A stretch of DNA of 64,000 bases. It comes from Candidatus Peribacteria bacterium (GTDB taxonomy: Bacteria; Patescibacteriota; Gracilibacteria; Peribacterales; Peribacteraceae). Positions 47,503 to 56,307 of the stretch are shown here, one piece after another; position 1 is the first letter of the stretch; every line of letters begins with the position of its first letter. The position numbers were made by a program, and so were the translations under genes. The DNA lies in the NCBI GenBank assembly GCA_943350395.1, contig CALRAD010000002.1, positions 1 through 64,000 of the forward strand. Direction: 5' to 3'. The notes under the pieces were generated by a model. It saw only the letters and a program-made list of their open reading frames with translations. It was not told where the DNA came from and did no database searches.

Positions 47503-49226
47503 ATGCAATCTGCTCCCTCTGTTCGGCTCCGTTTGAAATCACGCAAGACGATCTTGCATGCTACGAAAAAGTTTCCCCTGTGTTTGCAGGAAAAACCTTT
47601 ACGATTCCACCCCCGACTCGTTGCCCCGATTGCAGGAACAGACGTCGAATGAGCTGGCGTAATGATCGGTATTTCTACAAAAGGAAATGTGATCTCACCG
47701 GTGAAAATTTTCTTTCGATCTTTCCGGCGGACTCGCCCTATGTCGTCTATAAACCGAGCGCTTGGTACAGCGACAAGTGGGATCCTATGGAGTATGGTCG
47801 TTCCTTCGATTTTTCCTGTCCGTTTTTTGAGCAACTTGAGGAACTGATGCGGATTGTGCCGCAGATCGGCATTGACGTCATCAATTGCGAGAATTCGGAG
47901 TATTGCAACTACTGCGGGGATGATAAGAATTGCTATCTCGATATCGCGGGAGAGGGGAACGAAGACTGTTACTTCAATCTATTCATCAAGCACTGCACGA
48001 ATTGTGCTGACTGCACATTCTGCTATCACAGCACGCTGTGTTACGAGTGTATCAACTGCTATAACAGTTACAGCTGTAGATTCAGTCAGTATCTCGAGAA
48101 CTGTAATGACTGTATTGGCTGCTTCGATTGCAAAGGCACGAAGGATTGTGCGTTTTCTGTGAATTTGCGCGGCAAACAGTATCAGATTTTCAATGTGCAG
48201 TACGAGAAAGCAGAGTACGAGCGCAGGATTCAAGAAATGCGTCTGGATACTTTTAGCGGATGGCAGTCTGCAGGGGGGCAGTGGCAGACATTCCGCATCG
48301 AGAAAGGCATCTACAGAGACATGTACACGCTCAATTGTCAGAACTGCAACGGAAATGACATTCAGAATTCGAAGAATTGCAGCGCCGCGTTTAATGTTCT
48401 CAATTGCGAGGACAGCAGCTACCTCAGTGACGTGCTCGATGCACGCGATTGCCGCGATCTCAACTACTCACTCTATAAACCGGAATGCAGCTACGAACTC
48501 TGCAGTACCTTGGCTCTTACATTCTCTGCATTCAACATGGCTTCGCACTACTCAAGCAACATTTTTTACTGTCAGAAAGTGAATCACTGTAAGAATCTTT
48601 TCGGTTGCATCGGTTTTGCACTCGGGCAGAAGCAGTATTGCATTCTCAATAAGCAGTACACGAAAGCAGAGTACGAAGATCTGGTGCCGAAGATCATCGA
48701 ACATATGAGAAACGATGGTGGCGGTGCCATGAACCGTGCGAGCGGAGCGAGCTCTGGTTCATGGGGCGAATTCTTTCCGGAAACGATCAGTCAGTACGCG
48801 TACAACGAAACAGTCGCGCAGGAATATTATCCTCTGTCCCGCGATGAAGTGACGAGTCGTGGTTGGAAGTGGCGGGAACAGATTGATGAAATGCCGAAAG
48901 TTGAGAGAGTCATCGAGGCATCGAAGCTTCCGGAAACGATCGCTGATATTCCCGATGATATTTTGAATTGGGCGATTCGATGCGAAGCGACCAATCGTCC
49001 GTTCAAGATCATCAGGCAGGAATTGGAGTTCTACCGGAATTTGCAGTTGCCGATTCCGCGTGTGCACCCCGATGAGCGTCACCGACAGAGGATGATCCGG
49101 AGAAACCCGCGAACACTCTGGGATCGTGTCTGTACAAAATGCAAGAAGGCGATCAGAACGACGTATGCACCCGATAGGCCGGAGATCGTGTATTGCGAAT
49201 CTTGTTATCTTGAAACAGTCTATTGA
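47499..49226 (+). CDS. Cys-rich array protein 8
   Basis: 'MNAICSLCSAPFEITQDDLACYEKVSPVFAGK'; C-term 'CTKCKKAIRTTYAPDRPEIVYCESCYLETVY'. Confidence 0.9.
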   Translation: MNAICSLCSAPFEITQDDLACYEKVSPVFAGKTFTIPPPTRCPDCRNRRRMSWRNDRYFYKRKCDLTGENFLSIFPADSPYVVYKPSAWYSDKWDPMEYGRSFDFSCPFFEQLEELMRIVPQIGIDVINCENSEYCNYCGDDKNCYLDIAGEGNEDCYFNLFIKHCTNCADCTFCYHSTLCYECINCYNSYSCRFSQYLENCNDCIGCFDCKGTKDCAFSVNLRGKQYQIFNVQYEKAEYERRIQEMRLDTFSGWQSAGGQWQTFRIEKGIYRDMYTLNCQNCNGNDIQNSKNCSAAFNVLNCEDSSYLSDVLDARDCRDLNYSLYKPECSYELCSTLALTFSAFNMASHYSSNIFYCQKVNHCKNLFGCIGFALGQKQYCILNKQYTKAEYEDLVPKIIEHMRNDGGGAMNRASGASSGSWGEFFPETISQYAYNETVAQEYYPLSRDEVTSRGWKWREQIDEMPKVERVIEASKLPETIADIPDDILNWAIRCEATNRPFKIIRQELEFYRNLQLPIPRVHPDERHRQRMIRRNPRTLWDRVCTKCKKAIRTTYAPDRPEIVYCESCYLETVY

Positions 49227-49236
49227 ATATCTCCAG

Positions 49237-49255
49237 CGCGGCCTTCCAGGCCGCG
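49237..49255. terminator. Hairpin CGCGGCC-ttcca-GGCCGCG downstream of Cys-rich protein 8
   Basis: 7-bp GC-rich stem immediately after the stop codon; no obvious U-tract. Confidence 0.35.
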
Positions 49256-49268
49256 TCGCAGCCAGCAG

Positions 49269-49294
49269 CCTTCGCTAAGGCTATGGCCGCCAGG
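49269..49294 (+). repeat. Dispersed element, family B (copy 1)
   Basis: ccttcgctaaggctatggccgccagg; similar to the 52937-52988 and 53374-53403 (reverse) elements. Confidence 0.55.
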
Positions 49295-49344
49295 GGATGG
49301 CTGCGCTGGCAAAAACGCCCATTATGCGCTATAATTAGCTCTTA

Positions 49345-51600
49345 ATGGCCACTTCTACACTCCGCTACTTCCACGTCGTGGTTCCGCAGGGGACCGAAGG
49401 CAACAAAAAACTGGAATCCAAGTTCCATGAGTTGCTCGTGAATATGCGTAATACCTTCACGGGACGCAGAGTGGGTCTCGAGTTCTACGGTGTCGGGCAG
49501 TACACCTACTTCTTTGTCGTTGTAGAAGAGAATCTTCTTGAAACTGTTGAAGGGTTAATTTACGCGACGTTTCCCGAAGCAGAGATTAAAGAAGTCCAAG
49601 ACTACACGCTTGGGGTCGACCCGAGCACGCACGCCATCGCAGGCGCAACACTCACACTGCATCATTCCGATATCTATCCGATCAAGACGTATGACGAATT
49701 CGAGGAGGATAGCTTGAGCCGCGTGTTCTCCGTGATCTCGAAAATCAGTACGGGCGATCAGGTTTTCGTACAGATCATCGCTGAGCCGCAAGATGATACG
49801 GCGTTCTATCACTTCATCCGGAACGTGATGATTTGGATTGCCGACTTCAAACACTTCTTCTCGATTCGCGATCGCGTGCGTGCCGGAGGCAGGAAGAGCA
49901 TTCAACCGCTGCGGCATAAGAAAGCGCATGAGAAAGCCGCAATCAAGCCGTTTCGTGTGAGTATCCGCTGCGCATATGTGAGTAACGATGTTGCTTCTGC
50001 GAAGCGAAAACTCATTGCCATTACTTCAAGTTTTTCTCAATTTAACGATAAAGATATCAATGAATTTCATGCCAGTGATGTAAAACCGAAAGCGATTGGC
50101 AAATTTCTTGAGCAGTATCGGCTGCGCACGCACGCTGCAACAAATTATATTTTGAGTGCGAAAGAAGTCGCAACGCTCTATCACCTGCCGAATGCCGATG
50201 AAGTTCCGCACATCGTCCACGTGCTTGCACGCAAGTCCGATCCGCCGCAGGATCTGCCGAAAGCAGGGGAGAGCGATGTGAGTGCGTTCGGTGTCACGAA
50301 CTACCACAATAACTTCGTGCCGTTCGGCATTCGCAGAGCGGATCGTCGCCGTCATCTCTATACGGTCGGTAAATCCGGTTCCGGAAAAAGCAAAATGCTG
50401 GAGCTTCTGATCAATGCTGATATTCAAAATGGTGAAGGAATCGCCGTCATCGACCCGCACGGAGACCTGATCGACAACATCATGCGGTATATTCCGGCAC
50501 ATCGCATCAACGATGTTGTGTTGCTGGACCCGAGCGATATTACTTTCCCGATTGCCTTCAATCCGCTCGAGAAAGTGCCGGAGGAACAGAAGATGCAGGT
50601 GACGATCGGCTTCCTGCAGATCTTCAAGAAGTTGTTTGGCAGCAACTGGTCGGATCGCCTTGAGCACGTGCTCCGCTACACCACGCTCGCTCTCCTCGAT
50701 AGTCCGAATACAACCGTTCTCTCGATTCTCAAGATGCTCACGGACAAAAACTACCGCCAGAAGATAGTTTCCCGCATTCAGGATTCCGTTGTGAAGAGCT
50801 TCTGGGTTTCGGAATTTGCCGCATGGAGCGAGAAGTTCGATGCCGATGCCATTACGCCGCTTCTGAACAAGGTCGGACAGTTCGTCGCGACCAATATGAT
50901 CAGAAACATGATCGGGCAGCCGATCACGAAGTTTGATATCCGAGAGATCATGGACAAGAAGAAAATTCTTCTCATGAAAGTCAGTAAAGGACTTCTTGGT
51001 GAAGAGAACTCATCCTTAATTGGTGCAATGTTTATCACCAAGCTCTATCAGGCTGCGATGAGCAGAGCCGATACGCCGGAAGATCAGCGTACGGATTTCT
51101 ATTTGTATGTTGATGAGTTCCAGAACTTTGCAACAGATACGTTCACCGAAATTCTTTCGGAAGCACGCAAATATCGCCTAAACCTGACGATTGCGCACCA
51201 GTATATGGGGCAGCTGTCGGATACTGTCAGAAAAACCGTGTTCGGAAACGTCGGATCGATGATCAGCTTTAGAGTCGGCGCTGAAGACGCAGCGATTTTG
51301 TCTGAGGAATACAATCCCGTCTTCAAAGAACGTGACATCATCAACCTCGGAGTTCGTGAGTTCTACATCAAAATGTCCGTAAATGGCGAATTGCGAGAAG
51401 CTTTCTCGGGCCGTACGCTCGATGCCCCGCGTGTGGAATATGACAACACGGAAGCGATCATCGCAGCCTCACGAAAAAAGTACTGTATGCCGCGCGCCGA
51501 CGTTGAGACGATGCTGAAGCAGTGGGACGAAGCCGCAAGCGCTCCACCGAAGCCGGAGGAGATTGATCAGAGTGAGGTGTTTGAGGAGCCGCTCATATAG
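49345..51600 (+). CDS. TraG/VirD4-like type IV secretion/conjugation ATPase (HerA/FtsK fold)
   Basis: Walker A 'TVGKSGSGKSKMLELLINADIQNGEGIAVIDPHGDLIDNIM', 'FYLYVDEFQNFATDTFTEILSEARKYRLNLTIAHQYMGQL'. Confidence 0.88.
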   Translation: MATSTLRYFHVVVPQGTEGNKKLESKFHELLVNMRNTFTGRRVGLEFYGVGQYTYFFVVVEENLLETVEGLIYATFPEAEIKEVQDYTLGVDPSTHAIAGATLTLHHSDIYPIKTYDEFEEDSLSRVFSVISKISTGDQVFVQIIAEPQDDTAFYHFIRNVMIWIADFKHFFSIRDRVRAGGRKSIQPLRHKKAHEKAAIKPFRVSIRCAYVSNDVASAKRKLIAITSSFSQFNDKDINEFHASDVKPKAIGKFLEQYRLRTHAATNYILSAKEVATLYHLPNADEVPHIVHVLARKSDPPQDLPKAGESDVSAFGVTNYHNNFVPFGIRRADRRRHLYTVGKSGSGKSKMLELLINADIQNGEGIAVIDPHGDLIDNIMRYIPAHRINDVVLLDPSDITFPIAFNPLEKVPEEQKMQVTIGFLQIFKKLFGSNWSDRLEHVLRYTTLALLDSPNTTVLSILKMLTDKNYRQKIVSRIQDSVVKSFWVSEFAAWSEKFDADAITPLLNKVGQFVATNMIRNMIGQPITKFDIREIMDKKKILLMKVSKGLLGEENSSLIGAMFITKLYQAAMSRADTPEDQRTDFYLYVDEFQNFATDTFTEILSEARKYRLNLTIAHQYMGQLSDTVRKTVFGNVGSMISFRVGAEDAAILSEEYNPVFKERDIINLGVREFYIKMSVNGELREAFSGRTLDAPRVEYDNTEAIIAASRKKYCMPRADVETMLKQWDEAASAPPKPEEIDQSEVFEEPLI

Positions 51601-51721
51601 TGAAAGAAAACCTAGCGGTTTTCTCTCACTGGCTCTCTTTCCCTTTTATTGGAGCAGCTCCAGCATTGGGGCCCGCGAGACCCAATGCTTCGCTGCGGAT
51701 TTTTTGTTGTACAATGGAGGC

Positions 51722-52243
51722 ATGGCTTTATTGGCGGAACAGTTAGTGGAAGAATGGCTGAATCGACAGGGGTTCTTTACGATACGAGGTTGTAAAATTG
51801 GAGTACAAGAAATCGATCTTCTTGCTGTGCGAATTGCCGGAAAAAATCCCGAGTGTCGGCACATTGAAGTTCAGGCATCTGTCAGACCCGTTTCGTATGT
51901 AACCGGTGTTTCTAAGTCATTGCAGAAATCCAGTGGAAGAAAGTCTGGAAGTGCTAAAAAGCGTTCTGATGAAGAGCTGCAGGAATGCGTTCAAGAGTGG
52001 GTAAAGAAAAAATTCTTGTTACCGATAAAACAAGCAATGCGTGATTCTTTGGCGCAAGCATTATGGAGCTACGAATTAGTCGTGCATCAAGTTAAATATC
52101 CAGAGGAACTGTGTGTCATTGAAAATCATGGAGTGAAGATTCATCGTCTATCAGAGATCATTAAAGATTTAAAAACTGCTTCAAAAAAGCATATCGTTGC
52201 CGGTGCAGGAGGAACTGATTTTGTTGATCTTCTGTATTTATAA
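51722..52243 (+). CDS. Putative PD-(D/E)xK-like nuclease-fold protein
   Basis: 'LVEEWLNRQGFFTIRGCKIGVQEIDLLAVRIAGKNPECRHIEVQAS' resembles E..D-x(n)-ExQ core. Confidence 0.45.
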   Translation: MALLAEQLVEEWLNRQGFFTIRGCKIGVQEIDLLAVRIAGKNPECRHIEVQASVRPVSYVTGVSKSLQKSSGRKSGSAKKRSDEELQECVQEWVKKKFLLPIKQAMRDSLAQALWSYELVVHQVKYPEELCVIENHGVKIHRLSEIIKDLKTASKKHIVAGAGGTDFVDLLYL

Positions 52244-52318
52244 GTTCTAAAGTTGCTCATCAAAAAGCAACGGAGCTTCTATTGATTCTTATTTCACAGG
52301 GTGTACAATCATCCACCT

Positions 52319-53210
52319 ATGGACACTTCCTCACTCCCAGAAAGTCGCATTGCGATCTTCCATGACAAACAGATTCGAAAGATATTACATAACAATGAAT
52401 GGTGGTTCTCTATTGTCGATATTGTCAGCGCACTGACGGATACGAGCAATCCTCGTGATTACTGGTACAAGATGAAAATTCGTGTGCAGACGGAGGATGG
52501 GGCGGAGTTGTCGACATTCTGTCGACAACTGAAATTGCAGTCAGCAGATGGGAAAATGTATGAGACAGACTGCGCAAACACCGAGAATGTTCTTCGTATT
52601 ATCCAATCGATTCCATCACCGAAGGCAGAGCCCTTTAAGCGTTGGCTTGCGAAGGTAGGGTATGAACGCGTGCAGGAGATCGAGGATCCGGAGCTTGCGA
52701 CAAAACGTACTCGTGCTTTGTACAAAGCAAAAGGTTATCCGGACGATTGGATCGAGAAACGCATGCGCGGGATTGCCGTGCGTGAACAACTGACCGGCGA
52801 ATGGAAGAATCGGGGTGTGCAAGAAGGACTCGAGTATTCGATTCTGACGGCAGAAATTTCGAAGGCAGCATTCGGGATCACACCTGCTGAATACAAAGAG
52901 AAGAAAGGACTGAAGCGTGAAAACTTACGGGATCACCCACCTTCGCCCTTTACTATTCTAGCCGTTTGTAAGGCTACGGTGGGCAGGCATGAATGGTCTT
53001 GAACTTATTTTCACAATGCTTGGCGAAGCGGCAACGACGGAGATCGCACAGGCAAAGGATGCGCAGGGCTTTCATCAGAATAAAACTGCTGCGAAGAAAG
53101 GCGGCACGATTGCAGGAGACGCGCGGAAGAAGCTTGAGATCGAGAGTGGGAAACCTGTCGTTTCTAAAGAAAATTATCTTGGGATTTCAAAAAATAAGAT
53201 TTTGCCATAA
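52319..53210 (+). pseudogene. Bro-N/antirepressor-like protein split by a ~52-nt insertion that shifts frame (ORFs 52319..53002 and 52989..53210)
   Basis: 'IRKILHNNEWWFSIVDIVSALTDTSNPRDYWYKMK'; continuation 'LELIFTMLGEAATTEIAQAKDAQGFHQNKTAAKKGGTIAGDARKKLE' in another frame. Confidence 0.65.
52937..52988 (+). repeat. Dispersed element, family B (copy 2), inside the Bro-N gene
   Basis: ccaccttcgccctttactattctagccgtttgtaaggctacggtgggcaggc; TAGCC/GGCTA stem, CCCACC/GGTGGG outer arms. Confidence 0.55.
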
Positions 53211-53227
53211 TCAAAGTCAGGCAAAAT

Positions 53228-53258
53228 CTCGGCGTAGCTCCCGCGGGAGCGAAGCCGG
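53228..53258. repeat. Dispersed palindromic element, family C
   Basis: ctcggcgtagctcccgcgggagcgaagccgg; similar on the opposite strand at 19646-19676. Confidence 0.5.
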
Positions 53259-53259
53259 A

Positions 53260-53334
<75 letters not shown>

Positions 53335-53485
53335 ATAGTGCGAACGGATTGAAATGATCGTGCTCTACTCCTGCTTGTCGGCCGTAGCCTCGGCGAAGGC
53401 TGGAGCTAAGACGGCATGAATAACGCGAACGGAGCCTGCAGATTCTCGGTGCAGAAGCCCAAAATGTCAATTCTCGGTATCTTCT

Positions 53486-53920
53486 TCAGTTCCCGAGGAA
53501 GTAGAACGCTGTCCCGCTGAGTTTCTTGATTGCATCCGGACGGTAGTCCAACATTTTCATGCCGACGAAGACCATGCGAATGTCACGCTCTTCGATGAGA
53601 GCGGACAGGTTGTCTTCGAGCTGCCCCTGCTTTGAGATCAGTTCGAAGTGAATGTCCGAATTCCCTCGCTCTTTGAGATTGCTTTCCATCTGTGAAAACA
53701 GCCGCTCGGCCCTCTCCGCAATGTCTTGGACGTAGGCATCGGAATACTTTTTTTCAGGACAATGGAGGATGAGGACGTGTTCGATTCTGTTATGTCGCGC
53801 ATAGTTTGTCACCTCTTGCAGGCGGTCTTCGAAGGAGTAGCCGCGTGAGCAGAGCACCACAGCTGCGGCTGCTTGATTTGCGACGGAAGCCTGTGGAGTG
53901 CTGACAGAGGGGGAGAGCAT
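53486..53920 (-). CDS. Hypothetical, possible universal-stress-like protein
   Basis: 144-aa ORF adjacent to APC permease; 'VLILHCPEKKYSDAY...MVFVGMK'. Confidence 0.5.
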   Translation of the reverse strand: MLSPSVSTPQASVANQAAAAVVLCSRGYSFEDRLQEVTNYARHNRIEHVLILHCPEKKYSDAYVQDIAERAERLFSQMESNLKERGNSDIHFELISKQGQLEDNLSALIEERDIRMVFVGMKMLDYRPDAIKKLSGTAFYFLGN

Positions 53921-53965
53921 GTTTCCTATTATGCACGGACAAAGGCAGGGAGCAAGCCGTTCTTC

Positions 53966-55753
53966 TTACTCGAAGATGATGCGTGCACCACCGAGTGAGT
54001 CATATTCGAACTCATGATGATGATGGATAGAACCGATGAGGATGCGATTCTTTCGGATATCGAGCTCTTTCGAGATCTCGTCGATTGCCTCTGGTCCGAA
54101 TGTCATATTTTTGCTGATCAGGCTGATTCTGAAGTGAGGGAAGAAACCCGCTTTCTGAAGAACGGGGATCGTTTCTCTGATGCTCTCAAAGACTTTTTGA
54201 GACTCGGCACTTCCGTTGTTGCAGTGAACGAGGATGATGTTCCATCCGGTCTCGTTGCGATCGATGTACTGCAGAATGGGACGTAGACGTTCCACTTTAT
54301 GAATGAATGCGACGAATTTTCCTTCCGTGAGATCGCTGAAGTGCCGTTCGATGTATCGGTGAAGTTTCGGAAAATTTTTCCGCGTCAGCCTCTGGAGGAA
54401 CTTGATGATGTAGTCCTGATAGATGACGAGCAGAACGATCGTCACTGCAGGAATGAAGTAAATTTCGAAGAACGTGAGGTTCCGGGGATCAATGCGGATG
54501 TTCCCGAGCATTCCGAACAGCGTCGAGAGCAGCGCAACAATGACGGCGAAGAATGGAGCACGATATGTTCGTTTCAGGTCTGAGCGCGTTTCTCGAAGGA
54601 TCAAGTTGCCGAGAGCAAACAAGCTCATGACTCCGAGGAAGGCGATGGTATAGACTCCAGCAAGAGAGAGAAGATCTCCTCCCGTCATCAAGAGAATAGA
54701 GCTGCAGAGGAGGAAGAAGCTCAGGACGATCCTCGGGAACGAGCCTTTTTTATTTTCTTTTCCAAAGTAAGCGGGGATGCACGCATCGCCGCTCATGCGA
54801 TGCATAAGGCCAGATACTCCGACATACGACGTGAGAACCGCACCGGAGAGAACGAGGAAGGCATTGATTACAACCAGGTACACAAAATAGGTTCCGCCGA
54901 TCACGCCTGCCGCGTCCGCAAGGAGGAAGTCTTTGGCTGACGTGATCGATTCGTACGGCATCACATTCAGGACAACGAGCGCGATCAGAGGATTGAAGAT
55001 CACGACGCCGAGAAGCATATTGCGAAGGGTCAGGCGAAACACGCCCTTCTTCTGTTCTTCGACAAAGTTCGCGGAGCTCTCGAATCCGGAGACACCGAGG
55101 AGGGAGGCGGAGAATGCGAGATAGAGTGTCAGCATCATGCCGCCTTTTTCCTGGAAAATGAGATTCGTTCTGGCAAAATTTTCCAAAAAGAACGAGGGTT
55201 CGTTTCCAAAGTAATAGAAGGCACCGAGCACAAGGAATAAGACCATCGTTGCAATATGTGTAACGAAGATGCCAAAGGCTACTCTTGCCGAATCCTTGAT
55301 GCCGGAGATCACGAGGAGTGCAAAAAATGCCAGAAGCACAATTGTTGCCTGAATGACCGGTTCCGGGAGATAGGCACTGTGCGGAAACACGACAGAAAGG
55401 GGGAAACTTCGGTTGAGGTATTCCATGCCCACTTTTGCCGAAATCACCGCGGTTGCGATGTACGAGAGGAACGTCATGACGCCGGCGCATGCCGCCACGG
55501 TTTTCGAGGTGCCATTGAGGAGGCAGTTGTAGGCTCCTCCGTTCACCGGAAGTGCTTCGACAACTTCCGTATATACTTTTTTATAGAGAAAGAGGATGAA
55601 CCCGATGAAAAGCAGGACGAGAGGCGCATACACGCCTGCGAAGAGGATTGCGATGCCGGAGACATAGAGACACGAGCTTAAGATGTCGTTTCCGCAGATG
55701 GCCGTTGCGTATGCTTGGCCGAGTTTTACGTGTTGATGAGCGGGCTTTTGCAT
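53966..55753 (-). CDS. APC-superfamily amino-acid permease with C-terminal cytosolic domain
   Basis: About 12 TM segments; 'GNDILSSCLYVSGIAILFAGVYAPLVLLFIGFILFLYKKVYTEVVEALPVNGGAYNCLLN'. Confidence 0.88.
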   Translation of the reverse strand: MQKPAHQHVKLGQAYATAICGNDILSSCLYVSGIAILFAGVYAPLVLLFIGFILFLYKKVYTEVVEALPVNGGAYNCLLNGTSKTVAACAGVMTFLSYIATAVISAKVGMEYLNRSFPLSVVFPHSAYLPEPVIQATIVLLAFFALLVISGIKDSARVAFGIFVTHIATMVLFLVLGAFYYFGNEPSFFLENFARTNLIFQEKGGMMLTLYLAFSASLLGVSGFESSANFVEEQKKGVFRLTLRNMLLGVVIFNPLIALVVLNVMPYESITSAKDFLLADAAGVIGGTYFVYLVVINAFLVLSGAVLTSYVGVSGLMHRMSGDACIPAYFGKENKKGSFPRIVLSFFLLCSSILLMTGGDLLSLAGVYTIAFLGVMSLFALGNLILRETRSDLKRTYRAPFFAVIVALLSTLFGMLGNIRIDPRNLTFFEIYFIPAVTIVLLVIYQDYIIKFLQRLTRKNFPKLHRYIERHFSDLTEGKFVAFIHKVERLRPILQYIDRNETGWNIILVHCNNGSAESQKVFESIRETIPVLQKAGFFPHFRISLISKNMTFGPEAIDEISKELDIRKNRILIGSIHHHHEFEYDSLGGARIIFE

Positions 55754-55846
55754 GAAGAGTTAGTGAAAATAATAGTATGACAAAGTAATAAGTTTCGCGT
55801 GTTCTAGCGTTGGTCTTTCGGAAAATCAAGGGTCTAAGGTCTCGGT

Positions 55847-56254
55847 TCATCTGGGTTCAAGCATTTGGGTCCATGACAGCATTTCCTTACCGACATGTTT
55901 CCGGATGGCATTCTTTAAGGTATGGAGGCAAAGCAGAGCACACTTGGTTCGTCTCGTACCGACAGGAACACCGAGAAGTTGCTTCACGTGCTCCGGTTCC
56001 AAATGATCCGCTTTCTCGAGAGGCATCCCGATCAGCTCTTCCGAGAGCATCGACATCGCCGCCTGCGAAATCGCACAGCCGGTGCCTGACCATGAGAGTG
56101 CGGTGATTTTTTTGCCTTCGATCCGGAGTTGCAGCGTCAGCTCGTCGCCACAGCTTGCGTTGATCTCATGATGCTCGACCGAGGGCTTCTCTAAAGGCTC
56201 TTTGCCACGTGGGCTTCTGAAGTGGTCGAGAATGTTTTCGGCGTAGAGGTCCAT
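55847..56254 (-). CDS. sufU: SufU/IscU-like Fe-S cluster scaffold
   Basis: 'YAENILDHFRSPRGKEPLEKPSVEHHEINASCGDELTLQL...SGTGCAISQAAMSMLSEEL...RTKCALLCLHTLKNAI'. Confidence 0.88.
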   Translation of the reverse strand: MDLYAENILDHFRSPRGKEPLEKPSVEHHEINASCGDELTLQLRIEGKKITALSWSGTGCAISQAAMSMLSEELIGMPLEKADHLEPEHVKQLLGVPVGTRRTKCALLCLHTLKNAIRKHVGKEMLSWTQMLEPR

Positions 56255-56307
56255 AGAAAGGAGGCAGACGAAGCAAAAGAATGAAAGGAGTGAAAGGATA
56301 GACGTAC

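Noticed and set aside
32800-49082. Numerous long minus-strand ORFs antisense to the Cys-rich genes (e.g. 40344-41351, 335 aa)
   Set aside because: Shadow ORFs from biased codon use; low-complexity V/A/I/T translations with no domain-like features
32524-49226. Periodic repeated DNA motifs suggesting CRISPR or satellite repeats
   Set aside because: Repeats are codon-phased paralog sequence (tgcattctcaataagcagtacac etc.) inside long ORFs, with no uniform repeat/spacer structure
32524-49226. UGA recoding (genetic code 25, as in Gracilibacteria/Absconditabacteria)
   Set aside because: TGA acts as a normal stop (e.g. copy 1, recO) and full-length ORFs need no readthrough
51563-53210. Restriction-modification or phage-defence island
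   Set aside because: Only a possible nuclease-fold ORF and a broken Bro-N gene; no methylase or recognisable defence partner
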